NCBI RefSeq assembly: GCF_018991925.1
Contig: NW_024748870.1
Location: 4,355,436 to 4,419,435 of the forward strand
Length of the DNA: 64,000 nucleotides
Direction of reading: 5' to 3'
Source of the DNA: Homarus americanus
Lineage: Eukaryota > Arthropoda > Malacostraca > Decapoda > Nephropidae
Shown: piece by piece, positions 24,564 to 36,544 of the stretch
How positions within the stretch are numbered: the stretch's first letter is position 1
How the letters are laid out: the number at the start of each line of letters is the position of its first letter
Translations under genes and position numbers: made by a program
The notes under the pieces: generated by a model
What the model saw: the letters and a program-made list of their open reading frames with translations, nothing else
What the model was told of the DNA's origin: nothing
Database searches by the model: none

Positions 24564-24900
24564 GTGTGTGTGTGTGTGTGTGTGTGTATTAAAATTAACA
24601 CATCACTGACGACTCGGGTAAAAATACTGGAGCAGTGAATAAAAAGTGGTGACCCCATCCTCTCAAAACCTTTACCCGGAATGTAGATATGGTCATTGTT
24701 TGTTTGTTTTTTTTGTTTGTTTGTTTTTGTTTGTTTATTATTTTTGTATTTTTGTGTTTGTTTTTGTTTGTTTTTTATTTTTGTTTGTTTGTTTTTGTTT
24801 GTTTATTTGTTTTCGTTTGTTTGTTTGTGTTTTGATAATTTTTCGATTTTCTTTCGGGTTTTACTTATTTGCTTATTTATTTAGCTATTTATTTCGTTAA
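24564..24900. repeat. GT run and TTTG-rich tract
   Basis: A GT run at 24564-24588 and a TTTG/TTTTTG tract at 24695-24850, passing into TTTATTT. Confidence 0.9.
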
Positions 24901-24979
24901 CCTTCTACTTATTTTTACTTATTATGGTGGAAAATTAAAGCAGTTGTTTGGGCGATAATGAGCAGCGGTGACCTGGATA

Positions 24980-25310
24980 GTTCCCCCGCCCCCCACCCTC
25001 CCCAACACTCCCCCGCCCCCACCTCCCCAGCACTCTCCCTCTGCCCCCACCCTCTCCCAACACTCCAACCCTCCCCAGCACTCCCTCACAGCCCACTCCT
25101 CTCTCACCCACACACTCTCTCACAGCTCATCTCCCCACCCACACACTCTCCTCACAGTCATCTCCCCACCCACACACACTCCTCACAGCCCACCTCCCCA
25201 CCCACATACTCTCCTCACAGCCCACCCTCCCCACCCACATACTCACAGCTCACCTCCCCCCACCCACACACTCTTAAGCTCACTTCCCCACCCACACACT
25301 CTCCCACCCA
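24980..25310. repeat. C-rich minisatellite, CTCCCCACCCACACACTC
   Basis: Units of about 27 bp (CTCCCCACCCACACACTC plus CTCACAGC) preceded by CCCCGCCCCCACC. Pro/His/Ser frames here are artefacts. Confidence 0.9.
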
Positions 25311-25448
25311 TGATAAGTCCCTCAAACACCCTGGCTACATCAAAGTAAGCCCCAACAACCTGACCAACAGTGCCGATAACCGATATAATCTCTTGAGTTT
25401 AATATGCGCGGTAGTATGTGAGGCAGCCAGGCGTGGAGGGTGATAATG

Positions 25449-25772
25449 GATCGGTGGGGGTGGTGGTGGTGGGGGGGTGGGGTGGTGGTGGTGGTGGTGG
25501 TGGTGGTGGTGGTGGTGGTGGTGGTGGTGGGGGTGGTGGTGGTGGGGTGGTGGTGGTGGGGGTGGTGGTGGTGGGGGTGGGGGTGGTGGTGGGGTGGGGG
25601 GTGGGGGGGTGGGGTGGGGGTGATGGTGGTGGTGGTGGTGGTGGGGGGTGGTGGTGGTGGGGGTGGTGGGGTGGGGGTGGTGGTGGTGGTGGTGGTGGTG
25701 GTGGTGGTGGGGGGTGGTGGGGGTGGGGGTGGGGGTGGGGGGTGGGGTGGGGGTGGTGGTGGTGGTGGTGGT
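25449..25772. repeat. GGT/GGGGGT tract
   Basis: About 320 bp of GGT and GGGGGT on the plus strand, with many G runs of three to seven and strong G-quadruplex potential. Open frames in both strands are artefacts. Confidence 0.93.
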
Positions 25773-25849
25773 CTGGGAGGGTTACTATTTACAAGCGCTG
25801 GTGTGGATGAAATGACACGGTATGATTTTTTTTGTGTGAGATGAGACGA

Positions 25850-26235
25850 GGAAATGATTGTTTTGTAGAAGAAGACAAGAAGGAAGTGATTGTTTTGTAG
25901 ACGAAGACGAGAAGGAAGTGATTGTTTTGTAGATGAAGACGAGAAGGAAATGATTGTTTTGTAGACGAAGACAAGAAGGAAGTGATTGTTTTGTAGATGA
26001 AGACGAGAAGGAAATGATTGTTTTGTAGACGAAGACAAGAAGGAAGTGAATGTTTTGTAGATGAAGACGAGAAGGAAGTGAATGTTTTGTAGAAGAAGAC
26101 AAGAAGGAAGTGAATGTTTTGTAGAAGAAGACAAGAAGGAAGTGATTGTTCTGTAGACGAAGACAAGAAGGAAGTGATTGTTTTGTAGACGAAGAGAAGA
26201 AGGAAGTGAATGTTTTGTACAAGAAGACAAGAAAG
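25850..26235. repeat. 32-bp minisatellite
   Basis: About 12 copies of a 32-bp unit (GAAGTGATTGTTTTGTAGA, then CGAAGACAAGAAG) with single-base variants. Because 32 is not a multiple of three, the frame shifts by one every unit, yet all three minus-strand frames stay open. Confidence 0.95.
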
Positions 26236-26339
26236 CATACGACTTGTTTACTACGATATTAATAAACTATAGCCTCGCGTTCAACCAATTATGTAAACAA
26301 CAGACATATAACTTATTTAGAAGCGAAGAAGGGTTGTCG

Positions 26340-27250
26340 ATTACTCAAAAACAATGACCTAACTCCCTGACTCCTACAGCTATCGTACCTAAGGGCCAAA
26401 AACAATGACCTAACCCCCTGACTCCTACAGCTATCGTACCTAAGGGTTAAAACAATGAAGTAACTCCCTGACTCCTACAGCGATCGAACCTAAGGGTCAA
26501 AACAATGACTTAACTCCCTGACTCCTACAGCTATCGTACCTAAGGGTCAAAAACAATGAAGTAACTCCTGACTCCTACAGCGATCGTACCTAAGGGTCAA
26601 AAACAATGACTTAACTCCCTGACTCCTACAGCTATCGTACCTAAGGGTCAAAAACAATGAAGTAACTCCCTGACTCCTACAGCTATCGTACCAAGGGTCA
26701 AAACAATGAAGTAACTCCCTGACTCCTACAGCTATCGTACCTAAGGGTTAAAACAATGAAGTAACTCCCTGACTCCTACAGCTATCGTACCTAAGGGTTA
26801 AAACAATGAATTAACTCCTGACTCCTACAGCTATCGTACCTAAGGGTTAAAACAATGAAGTAACTCCTGACTCCTACAGCTATCGTATCCCAAGGGTTAA
26901 AAACAATGACGTAACTCCTGACTCCTACAGCTATCGTACCTAAGGGTTAAAAACAATGAAGTAACTCCCTGACTCCTACAGCTATCGTACCTAAGGGTTA
27001 AAACAATGAAGTAACCCCTGACTCCTACAACTATCGTACCTAAGGGCCAAAAACAATGACCTAACTCCCTGACTCCTACAGCTATCGTACCTAAGGGCCA
27101 AAAACAATGACCTAACCCCCTGACTCTTACAACTATCGTACCTAAGGGCCAAAAACAATGACCTAACCCCCTGACTCTTACAACTATCGTACCTAAGGGT
27201 CAAAAACAATGACCTAACTCCCTGACTCCTACAGCCATCGTACCTAAGGG
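26340..27250. repeat. Minisatellite of about 51 bp
   Basis: About 18 copies of a 49-51-bp unit holding CTCCCTGACTCCTACAGC, TATCGTACCTAAGGGT and AAAACAATGA. The segment ATCGTACCTAAGGGTTAA resembles the ATCGTACTCAAGGGGTTAA of the 22-bp array at 47.2 kb. Each unit has TCCTACAG, a fair splice-acceptor sequence. Confidence 0.95.
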
Positions 27251-27254
27251 TTTA

Positions 27255-27720
27255 AATTATCGTGCGAAAGGCGTAGTATCGTGGCTCTCACCTGCTCACA
27301 CAATACCACGGAAAAAACAACAACAAATAAACACATATTACAAGTTTATTCTATAATTACGTAAGATCTTCCCAACCATTCACTCGACGAAACTAATTCT
27401 GACGTCAGCGACAAGGCGATGACGTCACAGCTGCCTTGCGGACGGTAAACACAGCAACTATTTCCATCGAGTTGGCTCTAAAACGTATGATTTCCGATAG
27501 TTTTAGTCATTTATGAGAGCAATAGTGTTCAGCGAGATGTGTAATTTCTTGCTATATAACTTGTGGGTATTTCGTTCATATTCACAGAGCACAGAGCAAT
27601 AACCTGGGTGTTCTTGGCCCCGCAGTACATTTACGACGGGAAGTCACGCACGCCGATGTGACCCAGACAGACAGACAGAGAATATAGTTGGGCCTGGTAG
27701 TCATGTTTAAACCCGATACA
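27255..27720. other. Non-repetitive sequence with paired CRE sites
   Basis: No gene was recognised. Perfect TGACGTCA palindromes lie at 27400-27407 and 27420-27427, in a locally GC-richer stretch that could be regulatory. Confidence 0.45.
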
Positions 27721-27724
27721 GAAG

Positions 27725-28130
27725 CTCCAAATCTTTAAGTTCCGAGCTATCGAACCCCTCTACCCGCGAACCCCCGGATACCGAAACCTGAACCCCCGAA
27801 TCCTGAATCCCGAAACCCCGAACCCTGCACCACCGTACCCACAAAACTCCGTGAGGTGAGTATGAGGCCAGGTGAACGTGAGGGCAGGTTAGCGTGAGAG
27901 TAGGTGAGCGTGAGGGCAGGTGAGTGAAACCAGGTGAGTGTGAGGCCGGTTGAGTGAGAGGCCGGGCAAGCGCGAAGGCAGAAGAGCGTTAGGGCAGGTG
28001 AGTGAGAGGTCAGGTGAGTGTGAGGCCAGGTGAGCGTGAGCTCAGGTGAGCGTGAGGCCAGGTGAGCGTGAAGCCGGGTGAGCGTGAGGCCAGGTGAGAG
28101 TGAGGCCAGGTGAGTGAGGCCAGGTGAGTG
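27725..28130. repeat. CCCGAA repeats, then 16-bp CAGGTGAGCGTGAGGC minisatellite
   Basis: About 120 bp of irregular ACCCCCGAATCCTGAA units is followed at 27853-28130 by about 17 copies of a 16-bp unit, GTGAGCGTGAGGCCAG. Each unit contains CAG|GTGAG, a 5' splice-site-like sequence on the plus strand. Confidence 0.92.
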
Positions 28131-28295
28131 CCTCCCTGATCCTCACACCATCCTACCATACAATAACACAACTCTCACCCATTCATCAACCTTTAAAGCA
28201 CCCGCCCAGGTGAGAGCCACTCAGCACCACACCTGAGGGCACCTGCACCATCCATCTGGCCACAGGTCGTCGTTCAACTAGGCGGTATAATGACA

Positions 28296-28480
28296 CGGGC
28301 TGGGGAGGGGTGGGGAGGGGTCTTGAGGGGTGGTGATGGCTGAGGAGGGGTGGATGAGGGATGGGGAGGGTGTGGAAAGGTGGCTGAGGAATGGGGAGGG
28401 GGGTGAGGGATGGGATGAGGTGGTGAGGGGTGGTGATGAATGGTGAGGACTGGGGAGGGACGGGGAGGGGGTGTGGAAGG
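28296..28480. repeat. G-rich GGGGAGGGGTGGTGA tract
   Basis: An irregular G-rich array. The open frame continuing to 28625 (HDPDTYVTFPTFDPSLDL) leaves the repeat and looks more protein-like, but has no flanking splice sites or known domain. Confidence 0.8.
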
Positions 28481-28852
28481 CGCCGGCTGTCGTGTTCTGG
28501 GTCACGTCTATGTGATGGGGTGCCAGACTGTTCATGACCCGGACACATACGTTACCTTCCCCACCTTTGATCCCTCACTGGACCTGGACAAACACCCGGC
28601 ACTAATGACCATTCTTCCCCCTTGAAAAATCTTTGCTATTTGTGATAGAAATCGCCTTCGGTTCATTTAGAAAATAGTAGCCTAGGATAATGTACTTAGC
28701 GCCTTGCCTTACTCCAACCTGTTATTGATGTGTTCTAAATTGGAGAGCATGTTTGCATGACGTGAAGTGCTGGGGTAATGCACTTAATGGAAGGAATGAC
28801 ATATAACTATAACTCTACTGCAGGATGTAGGAGACGTTATTGGTGAGTAGTG

Positions 28853-29035
28853 AGTGGTGGTGGTGGGTGGTGGTGTGGTGGTGGTGCTGGTGGTGGTGGC
28901 GGTGGCGGTGGCGGTGGCGGCGGCGGCGGCGGCGGCGGTGTTGTGTTGTTGTTATTTGTTGTTGTTTGTTGTTGTTGTTGTTGTTGTGGTGTGGTGGTGC
29001 AAGAGTGCCGTCCAAGACCACCACCACCACTAGCG
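28853..29035. repeat. GGT/GGC/GTT trinucleotide tract
   Basis: Successive blocks of GGT, GGC and GTT trinucleotides. Confidence 0.93.
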
Positions 29036-29199
29036 TCTATATAAACCAAAATTACTCTCCCATTTACCTTCTCAAACAACAGCGGAAATTATAATGTGAC
29101 TTTAAGGTTGTTTCAAGCTGTACAAGTCCCCCTAACCTGTGTAAACCCAACTTAATTACCCAGTACACTACAGGTATTTACCACATTATATAATCAATA

Positions 29200-29200
<1 letters not shown>

Positions 29201-29231
<31 letters not shown>
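29201..29231. repeat. CA microsatellite
   Basis: About 15 units. Confidence 0.93.
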
Positions 29232-29233
<2 letters not shown>

Positions 29234-29794
29234 GCATTACTACCCACTATTCTCATCTTACCTGTATCAACACTCATTAACTCTTACACACGTTATAACA
29301 CTTACACTATCCCTTCTTATTAACAATGTAAAGAAAGAAGAAAAACTGGTGTATTCAGGTGAGATACGATCCATTTCCAGTGTCAAGATAAGTAGGTAGG
29401 GAAGATCCGGTGGTGAGGTATGTCTAGCGCCCCTGGAGAAGCTTGATTACTTGCAGGTAAAGGTAAAAGCAACAACAGTGCTTGGGATATTAAGTGATAA
29501 ATACTCAGTCTATGGTAAAGTCCCCTTCACTAGTGCGTTTACAGGGGCTCGTTATATAAACAGTCCATAAATCATTACATTGAGATATTTTGTTTTTAAT
29601 ATTATTTGACTTTGATTCCATTATATGTTTACGGTTGTGGAATGAGAGAATAAGAGAGACGAACAGATAGACAGACAGACCGAGGCTACAAAATTCGATG
29701 AACAAACAGCGAGAGAGAGAGAGAGAACTTTTGTAGCATTTCACTCTCGTATTTACATTTCTTCAAAGAGACTACGATATTCTGTCCTCAGGTG
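29232..29794. other. Unannotated sequence
   Basis: No gene or long repeat was seen. A short GA run lies near 29709-29726. Confidence 0.4.
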
Positions 29795-29880
29795 GATGAT
29801 GGTGGTGGAGGTGATGGTGGTGGATGATGGTGGTGGTGGTGAATGATGGTGGTGGTGAATGATGGTGGTGGTGGAGGAAT
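29795..29880. repeat. GATGGTGGT repeat
   Basis: GGTGGTGAATGATGGTGGTG units next to the left edge of an interspersed repeat. Confidence 0.9.
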
Positions 29881-29924
29881 TAAGGCACTACCTGGTATTT
29901 GTGAAGAACCTAACCTAACCTATC

Positions 29925-30115
29925 AAACAGGGAGGTACTACCGCCTGGGAAGATATTGGAAGCATAGTGTGTTGTCTAATGGTAGACCCTGCTGCCATAT
30001 GTGACCAAGTCCAGGTTGATGATCTGACTTTCTGCATCATTTACACACAATTGCAGGGTCTCAATTGTTTCTCTTACTATTGATCTTTTTTTTTCTTTTT
30101 TTTTCTTTATGGTTC

Positions 30116-30165
<50 letters not shown>

Positions 30166-30244
30166 TATTATTATTATTATGATCAGTGTTGTTCTTATTA
30201 TTATTATATATTTTTTTATTATCAATTTTATTTACCATGAACTA

Positions 30245-30312
<68 letters not shown>

Positions 30313-30412
30313 CATTATTATTATTATTATTATTATTACATTTTCGCCCCCAGGCCCCGATGTGGGTCAGTGACCTGTGCCTGGGTGGGCTAATCCCAGT
30401 ATAAAAAAAACT
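29925..30412 (+). mobile_element. Interspersed repeat, copy A, with expanded ATT core
   Basis: A head of about 200 bp begins ACAGGGAGGTACTACCGCC. An ATT microsatellite of about 220 bp follows (30118-30336), then a tail with GACCTGTGCCTGGGTGGG ending in an A run near 30405. The same head and tail recur at 57617-57935 with about 95% identity by eye but almost no ATT. The architecture suggests a SINE or small non-autonomous element. The GGGAGGTACTACC head resembles a repeat I associate with crayfish sequences; this is from memory. Confidence 0.75.
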
Positions 30413-30524
30413 AATCCAACCTACCCTGGCCTAACCTAACGAGCAAAAACAGAGAGATAGGTAATGGTATAATTATAAAATATAAGAAAATTGTAAACAC
30501 TTCGTATATTCCTTATGACTTCAT

Positions 30525-30790
30525 TACCACCACCACCACACCTGCCACCACATCGTCAACGTTACTACCACACCACCACCACCACACAACCACAACAACC
30601 ACCACACAACCACAACAACAGCGCCTCTCTACCACACCACCACACAACCACAACAACCATCACACAACCACAACAACAGCGCCTCTCTACCACACCATCA
30701 CAACACAACCACAACAACCATCACACAACCACAACAACAGCGCCCTTCTACCACACCACCACCACAACTATCACCGATCACTACCACCAA
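30525..30790. repeat. CCACCACACAACCACAAC minisatellite
   Basis: Three or four long units of about 60 bp, each containing CAGCGCCTCTCTACCACAC within ACC/CAACAAC repeats. Confidence 0.9.
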
Positions 30791-30829
30791 CATCACAGGA
30801 AACAGACGCACTTAGCCAGTAGGAGGCGG

Positions 30830-30890
30830 GCAAGCGGTGGTGGGTGCGGGGCGAGGCGAGGCGAGGTGGGGCGGGGCGGGGCGGGGACGG
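30830..30890. repeat. GGCGA/GGGGC G-rich tract
   Basis: GGCGAGGCGAGG followed by GGGGCGGGGCGGGG, with G-quadruplex potential. Confidence 0.85.
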
Positions 30891-31426
30891 TATTACAGGG
30901 AGCGTGTAGTTAAACCTGAGTTGAAATATCCATAGAGTCGGTTAAACGCCTGCAGGGGTCGGGCGGTAGAGAGGGTCGCGCGGGTTCCATGTCAGATTAG
31001 TTCAGCTCTTCCCCTCTCCTCCCCCACCCACCCTCTTCCCCTTCCTCCTCTCCCTCCCCCCCTCCCTCACCTCACCCCTTCCACCACCCCCCTCTCTCTC
31101 AGTAATTATCATGCAGCACTTAATATTAATGGCGTGATACTCCCAAACATGATGCTGCTGGCTGGCGGAGAAAACTTATATTATGGTTCGCTAAGGTAAA
31201 GGCCTTGATACCCCAGCTTTACTTAGTTATTAATGCATTACACAAGGATTACTAGACAGAGACTTGTTTTTTTAACATTTTGTAGCTTTTCTCACTGGCG
31301 GCAGCTGTTGTGAGTGAGTGAATTGAGTAGAGAGTAGGAGAATGAGGAGGGGATGGGAAGGGGGTAGGAGGAGGAAGAGGAATAGGAGGGGAGATCGATG
31401 AACACAGAGAAAGAATGTAGGAAGAG

Positions 31427-31430
<4 letters not shown>
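30891..31430. other. Unannotated sequence with C- and G-rich patches
   Basis: A CTCCCC-rich patch (31010-31100) and a GAGGAGG patch (31325-31395) lie in otherwise ordinary sequence. Confidence 0.4.
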
Positions 31431-31433
<3 letters not shown>

Positions 31434-31465
<32 letters not shown>

Positions 31466-31644
31466 TGGTAAATGAGTATGAATGGTGTGGGTGGTAGTGT
31501 GGGTGATTGTATGGGTGGTACGGTTGGTGGTGTGGGTCGTGTGGGTGGTATGGATGGTGGTGTGGATGGTGTGGGTGGTATGGATGGTGGTGTGGATGGT
31601 GTAGGTAGTGACCCTATGAGAATACCAGCTGCCTCTAACCTCAT

Positions 31645-31698
<54 letters not shown>
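31434..31698. repeat. GT run, TGGATGGTGTGGG repeats and CT run
   Basis: GT at 31434-31463, GGTATGGATGGTGGTGTGGA-type units at 31465-31610, and a CT run at 31649-31698. Confidence 0.92.
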
Positions 31699-31700
<2 letters not shown>

Positions 31701-32184
31701 AATGTTTAATGACACTAAGACCCTGTGATGATATATTGCCTATTATACATACACAGAATACACTAAAACTTGGCGGGATACAAGATGAACGGCGGCTATA
31801 AATCTCCACAAACTGAACATGTCAGCCTCTGCACACACACACACACACATCTCCTATTTGATATATAACCTTTGTAAATACTCTATATTTCCCCCACACA
31901 CGTCTTACACAAATAACCAATACATTTTAAAAACACGATATATATATTTTTTTTTCTCGTGGTGTGAAGATAGTGCTATGTTTTCTACAGGTATAATGGG
32001 CCAATATTTCACACCTGGACCAGAGCGACCCCAGGTTGAGTTTACATACCTGTCAGGCGGCCAACACGACGACATCACTCCACTGCCTTCACTAAGTGCT
32101 CTCTCGTTATCGTGTAAATTAATAACTTTGATGTGGCATTTATGTGTTTAATGTGTGTGGGATTTATATTTCGCTATTTATACT
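31699..32184. other. Unannotated sequence
   Basis: An open frame at 31819-32151 passes a TTTTCTACAG acceptor-like site at about 31991 but has no recognised domain or donor. Confidence 0.35.
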
Positions 32185-32645
32185 ACGGCCTGAGAGGGGT
32201 TGAGGGTGGGCTGAGAGGGGGGTTGAGGGTGGGCTGGGAGGGCGTTGAGGTGGGCTGGGAGGGCGTTGGGGCGGCCTGAGAGGGGGTTGAGGGCAGCCTG
32301 AGGAGGGGTTGAGGCGGCCTGAGAGGGGTTGAGGGTGGGCTGGGAGGGCGTTGAGGCAGCCTGGGGTTGAGGGCAGCCTGAGAGGGGGGTTGGGGGCCTG
32401 GGGAGGGCGTTGAGGAGTGGCCTGAGGAGGGGGTTGAGGTGGGCTGGGAGGGCGTTGAGGGCAGCCTGAGAGGGGGGGGTTGAGGGCAGCCTGAGAGGGG
32501 GTTGAGCTGGCTGGGAGGGCGTTGGGGGCAGCCTGGGGGCGTTGGTGGCCTGAGAGAGGGGTTGAGGGTGGGCTGGGGAGGGGCGTTGGGGTGTTCTGGG
32601 AGGGCTGAGAGAGGACGACCAGAGGGGCTGAGGGGCTGGGGGCTG
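32185..32645. repeat. G-rich minisatellite, GGTTGAGGGCAGCCTGAGAG
   Basis: About 20 irregular copies of a 20-24-bp unit with GGCCTG/GGGCTG variants and G runs. Confidence 0.9.
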
Positions 32646-32728
32646 TATTACAGGAAAATTAGTTCACTGCCCCTCACTTGATGGCTTATAGTCATGCAGT
32701 AAGACGTGACAATATTGCTTGAGGTCCT

Positions 32729-32730
<2 letters not shown>

Positions 32731-32764
<34 letters not shown>

Positions 32765-32981
32765 CAATGTACATCTCACCTCAATTTTACAAATCTTGGC
32801 TTGAATGTCCAATCAACTCATCGTTCAGAGATAGAGTTAAAAGTAGAACTAAAGTTGACAGGTTGTCCATCAGTGTGTGGGGAAGGTAGGGCAGGAAGCC
32901 AAGCCATTTATCAGGGCCCTGCTGCTGGGTTGGAGGGGGGGGGGGCTAGGTGGTAGGTCTAGTAGAGGGGCGTGGGACTTC

Positions 32982-33013
<32 letters not shown>
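32731..33013. repeat. Two CA microsatellites
   Basis: CA runs at about 32731-32762 and 32984-33013, with a ten-base G run between them near 32937. Confidence 0.93.
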
Positions 33014-33015
<2 letters not shown>

Positions 33016-33135
33016 GAATATTCACGAATTTCCTTAACACTTCAACTCAAACTAACGATAGTCTTTAATGGCCTTATACCTCATACTGTCAGTGACCATT
33101 GAGTGATCGCCCCATATACCTGTTGCAGCTCGCTC

Positions 33136-33203
33136 CTAACCTAACCTAACCTAACCTAACCTAACCCAACCCAACCTAACCTAACCTAACCTAACCCAAC
33201 CAA
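33136..33203. repeat. Interstitial CCTAA array
   Basis: About 13 CCTAA units with CCCAA variants. Confidence 0.93.
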
Positions 33204-33484
33204 TATATTTAACACGACAATATTAATTGGCTGTAATATTCCATCCCTTCTATACGATAAAATACCTTGAGTAATTGAAGTGTAATGATTAATTATTTAC
33301 GATATGAAGGTAATTAAGAAGGTAATTATGTAGTTGTCTGGGTCACTAAGAACTACACAACACTAAACTGTACATTAATTATGCACATTAACGTTCAATA
33401 ACATTAAGACTACACTGCCTGGATGTGTGTGTGTGTGTTCAGACCCTAACCTGTAGATGAGCATTGGCGGTACATGAGTTGGAC

Positions 33485-33850
33485 ACAGGGAGGAGGGAGG
33501 AGGAGGAGGGAGGAGGAGGAGGAGGAGGAGGAGGAGGAGGAGGAGGAGGAGGAGGAGGAGGGAGGAGGAGGAGGAGGCGGAGGAGGGAGGAGGAGGAGGA
33601 GGAGTAGGAGGAGGAGGAGGAGGAGGAGGAGGAGGAGGAGGAGGAGGAGGAGCTGGGAGGAGGAGGAGGGAGGAGGAGGAGGAGGAGGAGGAGGAGGAGG
33701 AGGAGGAGGGAGGAGCAGGAGGAGGAGGAGGAGGAGGAGGAGGGAGGAGCAGGAGGAGGAGGAGGGAGGGAGGAGGGGAGGAGGAGGAGGAGGAGGAGGA
33801 AGAGGAGGAGGGAGGAGAGGAGGAGGAGGGAGGAGGAGGAGGAGAAGAAA
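33485..33850. repeat. GGA trinucleotide tract
   Basis: About 365 bp of GGA with GGGA interruptions. It is all purine on one strand and could form a triplex or G-quadruplex. Glu/Arg/Gly frames are artefacts. Confidence 0.96.
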
Positions 33851-33884
33851 ACCATGCCTACACAGAACTACCAGACGTCCATCA

Positions 33885-33962
33885 ACCTAACCTAACCTAA
33901 CCATTACCCAACCTAACCTAACCTAACCTAACCTAACCTAACCATAACCTAACCTAACCTCT
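33885..33962. repeat. Interstitial CCTAA array
   Basis: Starts about 35 bp after the GGA tract. About 13 units with CCATAACC interruptions. Confidence 0.93.
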
Positions 33963-34189
33963 CATACAACACCAACAAATGTCTATATAATCCCCACTAA
34001 TCTTAATCCAATGACTTGAGCTTCTCTTGAAACTGACACCTTGAGGTCGATTGCTTGATTGGTTACCTTTGGCAATACACAGTTTATATACGTGAATAAC
34101 AGCAGGTGTTAATTGTTCTTGTAGTGATTAAGTAAAACACTGACCTCCTTCATTGCTTCCACTCAACACTACGTCTCAAGTAGCTGTTG

Positions 34190-34680
34190 TTTTATTTCTT
34201 GTCCTGTTTTTATTTTATTTTTTTAAATTTTGTTTTTGTTACTTTCTTGTTTTTGTGTTCATTTTCTTGTTTTTTATGTTTTTGTATTACTTTTTTTGTT
34301 TTTGTGTTACGTTTCTTGTGTTAATTTTCTTGTTTTGTTACTTTTCTTGTTCTTTATAGTTTTCTAGTCTTTATTTTTTGCTTTTTGTTATTTTTCTTGT
34401 TTGTGAGTTTTCTTGTTTGTTAGTTTTCTTGTGTTTGTGTTGCTTTACTTGTTTTTGTTACTACTTGTTTTTTTTATTCTAATCAAAATATTTTATTATT
34501 TGTTGATAGATTTGTTAATTAAGTTATATATTTATTTTAATAATTTTTTTAATATACTATATATCTTTTGTTGTAATCTTGTATTATTTTCTTTACTATT
34601 ATATTTTATTTCTATTTACGTATCTTAATGTTGTATTTGTGTTGTTGTCTCAAATAACCTTTAATAACGTTATATTTTAT
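34190..34680. repeat. T-rich TTACTTTTCTTGTTTTTGTG tract
   Basis: Degenerate units built on TTTCTTGTTTTTGTTA, fading into AT-rich sequence after 34480. Confidence 0.75.
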
Positions 34681-34826
34681 TTATTTGTCTCAATTTGGTA
34701 ATAAAAAGTTTGGTGTGTGAGCAGTACATGTCTAGTATAATGTCAGGTGTTGATAATGTAATGTTAGAACCAGTACTTTGTCTCGTCAGTCTGTCACAAC
34801 AAGCCAAACATGATAGCCCAGGAGAC

Positions 34827-34829
<3 letters not shown>

Positions 34830-34902
<73 letters not shown>
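34830..34902. repeat. GT microsatellite
   Basis: About 36 units with one GTCT interruption. Confidence 0.95.
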
Positions 34903-34905
<3 letters not shown>

Positions 34906-35724
34906 CGCTATTCAGAGACACTTTTCTTTACCGACAGGTGTCATTATGAACTTAAGCGAAGGCCGGCACACACACGAGACGACGAGCTGTGGTCCATGTC
35001 TGTCGTGTTATTATCGGGAAGTTTATGTTTTTCTGTATGACTTATGGATCCGGATTCATGGGAATTTTTGGCGTTAAGTATTCATTCATCCTTGTTCTTT
35101 AATGGGGAGGAGTGAAGGCGTCTTGGTGTGATTGAACCTAAGTGTAATTTCGAGTCTACCGGGATACTTCGTTTCTTCAGTTAACCAGTATTCTAACATC
35201 CATGGTTTAGGGAGAACACACAACATTTGAATCTCTGAAAATCCGGATTCCTGATCAAACAGATTCGCCGATATGCAGCAAGTAGGTCTCTGTGATGTGT
35301 GTGGGTTCAGTTGCCTCCGGACGGTGGTGGTGAGTGGACGCGTGACTCCGCTCTCCTGTGACCTCCCGCCCTCCCGCCCCGTGACAACCCACACCTGACC
35401 GCTGTTGTCGCTCACTCCGGGAAACTAAACTGAAAAAAGTTCTTTCACGTACTCCTGCTCCGAGTGTTTTAATCGTAAATACTGAATTAATAAATACAAA
35501 CAGTGAAGAGATATCGTGTATGTTGAATTTTCTCCAAACTCTCATTGGTGTGAATTGAGTGACTGTCGCATGTACACCTTGACTGTTGACGGTATCATGT
35601 AATTAACACACCTGCCGCACCTCCGTCACCCAGTGTCCACCACCTCAACACTCCACGACTCTCAGTATTCCTGCTCCTGTTAGGTAAGTGGTCCTTGTTC
35701 CTGCAGGAGTCACCTGACGTAACC
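34903..35724. other. Unannotated sequence
   Basis: About 800 bp of mixed composition with no recognised exon, although minus-strand frames near 35086-35545 are open for about 100 codons. Their residues show no known motif. Confidence 0.4.
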
Positions 35725-35734
35725 CGAGTTCTGG

Positions 35735-36415
35735 TAAGTGTGGCAGTGCCTGCTGGTGTACTACTGTAGGTGCCTGCTGGTGTACTACTGTAGGTGCCTG
35801 CTGGTGTACTACTGAAGGTGCCTGCTGGTGTACTACTGTAGGTGCCTGCTGATGTACTACTGTAGGTGCCTGCTGGTGTACTACTGAAGGTGCCTGCTGG
35901 TGTACTACTGTAGGTGCCTGCTGGTGTACTACTGTAGGTGCCTGCTGGTGTACTACTGTAGGTGCCTGCTGGTGTGCTACTGTAGGTGCCTGCTGGTGTA
36001 CTACTGTGGGTGCCTGCTGGTGTGCTACTGTAGGTGCCTGCTGGTACCTGTATAGGTGCCTGCTGGTGTGCTACTGTGATCTGTTGGTGCCACTACTCCA
36101 TGGGTGCCTGCTGGTGTACTACTGTAGGTGCCTGCTGGTGTACTACTATGGGTGCCTGCTGGTGGCACTTACTGTGGGTGCTGCTGGTGTGCTACTGTAG
36201 GTGCCTGCTGGTGTGTGCACTACTGTGTGGTGCCTGTGGTGTGCTACTGTGGGTGCCTGCTGGTGTACTGAAGGTGTCTGCAGTGTGCTACATGGGTGCC
36301 TGCTGGTGTACTACTGTGGGGTGCCTGCTGGTGTGCTACATGGGGTGCCTGCTGGTGTACTCTGTAAGGTGCCTGCTGGTGTACTACTGTAGGTGCCTGT
36401 GTACTACTGAAAGTT
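35735..36415. repeat. 24-bp minisatellite, GTAGGTGCCTGCTGGTGTAC
   Basis: About 28 copies of a 24-bp unit (GTAGGTGCCTGCTGGTGTAC plus TACT). The left half is nearly uniform; the right half has indels. As 24 is a multiple of three it gives Cys/Leu/Val-rich open frames that should not be called proteins. Confidence 0.95.
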
Positions 36416-36442
36416 GTCTGCAGGATGGATTATGTCATTTGT

Positions 36443-36544
<102 letters not shown>

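Noticed and set aside
28440..28625. Frame ending HPALMTILPP as an exon
   Set aside because: The 3' half looks protein-like, but the frame begins in a G-rich repeat and has no splice sites or recognised homology.
31970..32151. Exon after the TTTTCTACAG acceptor
   Set aside because: No donor, no conserved motif, and the frame simply runs to the next stop.
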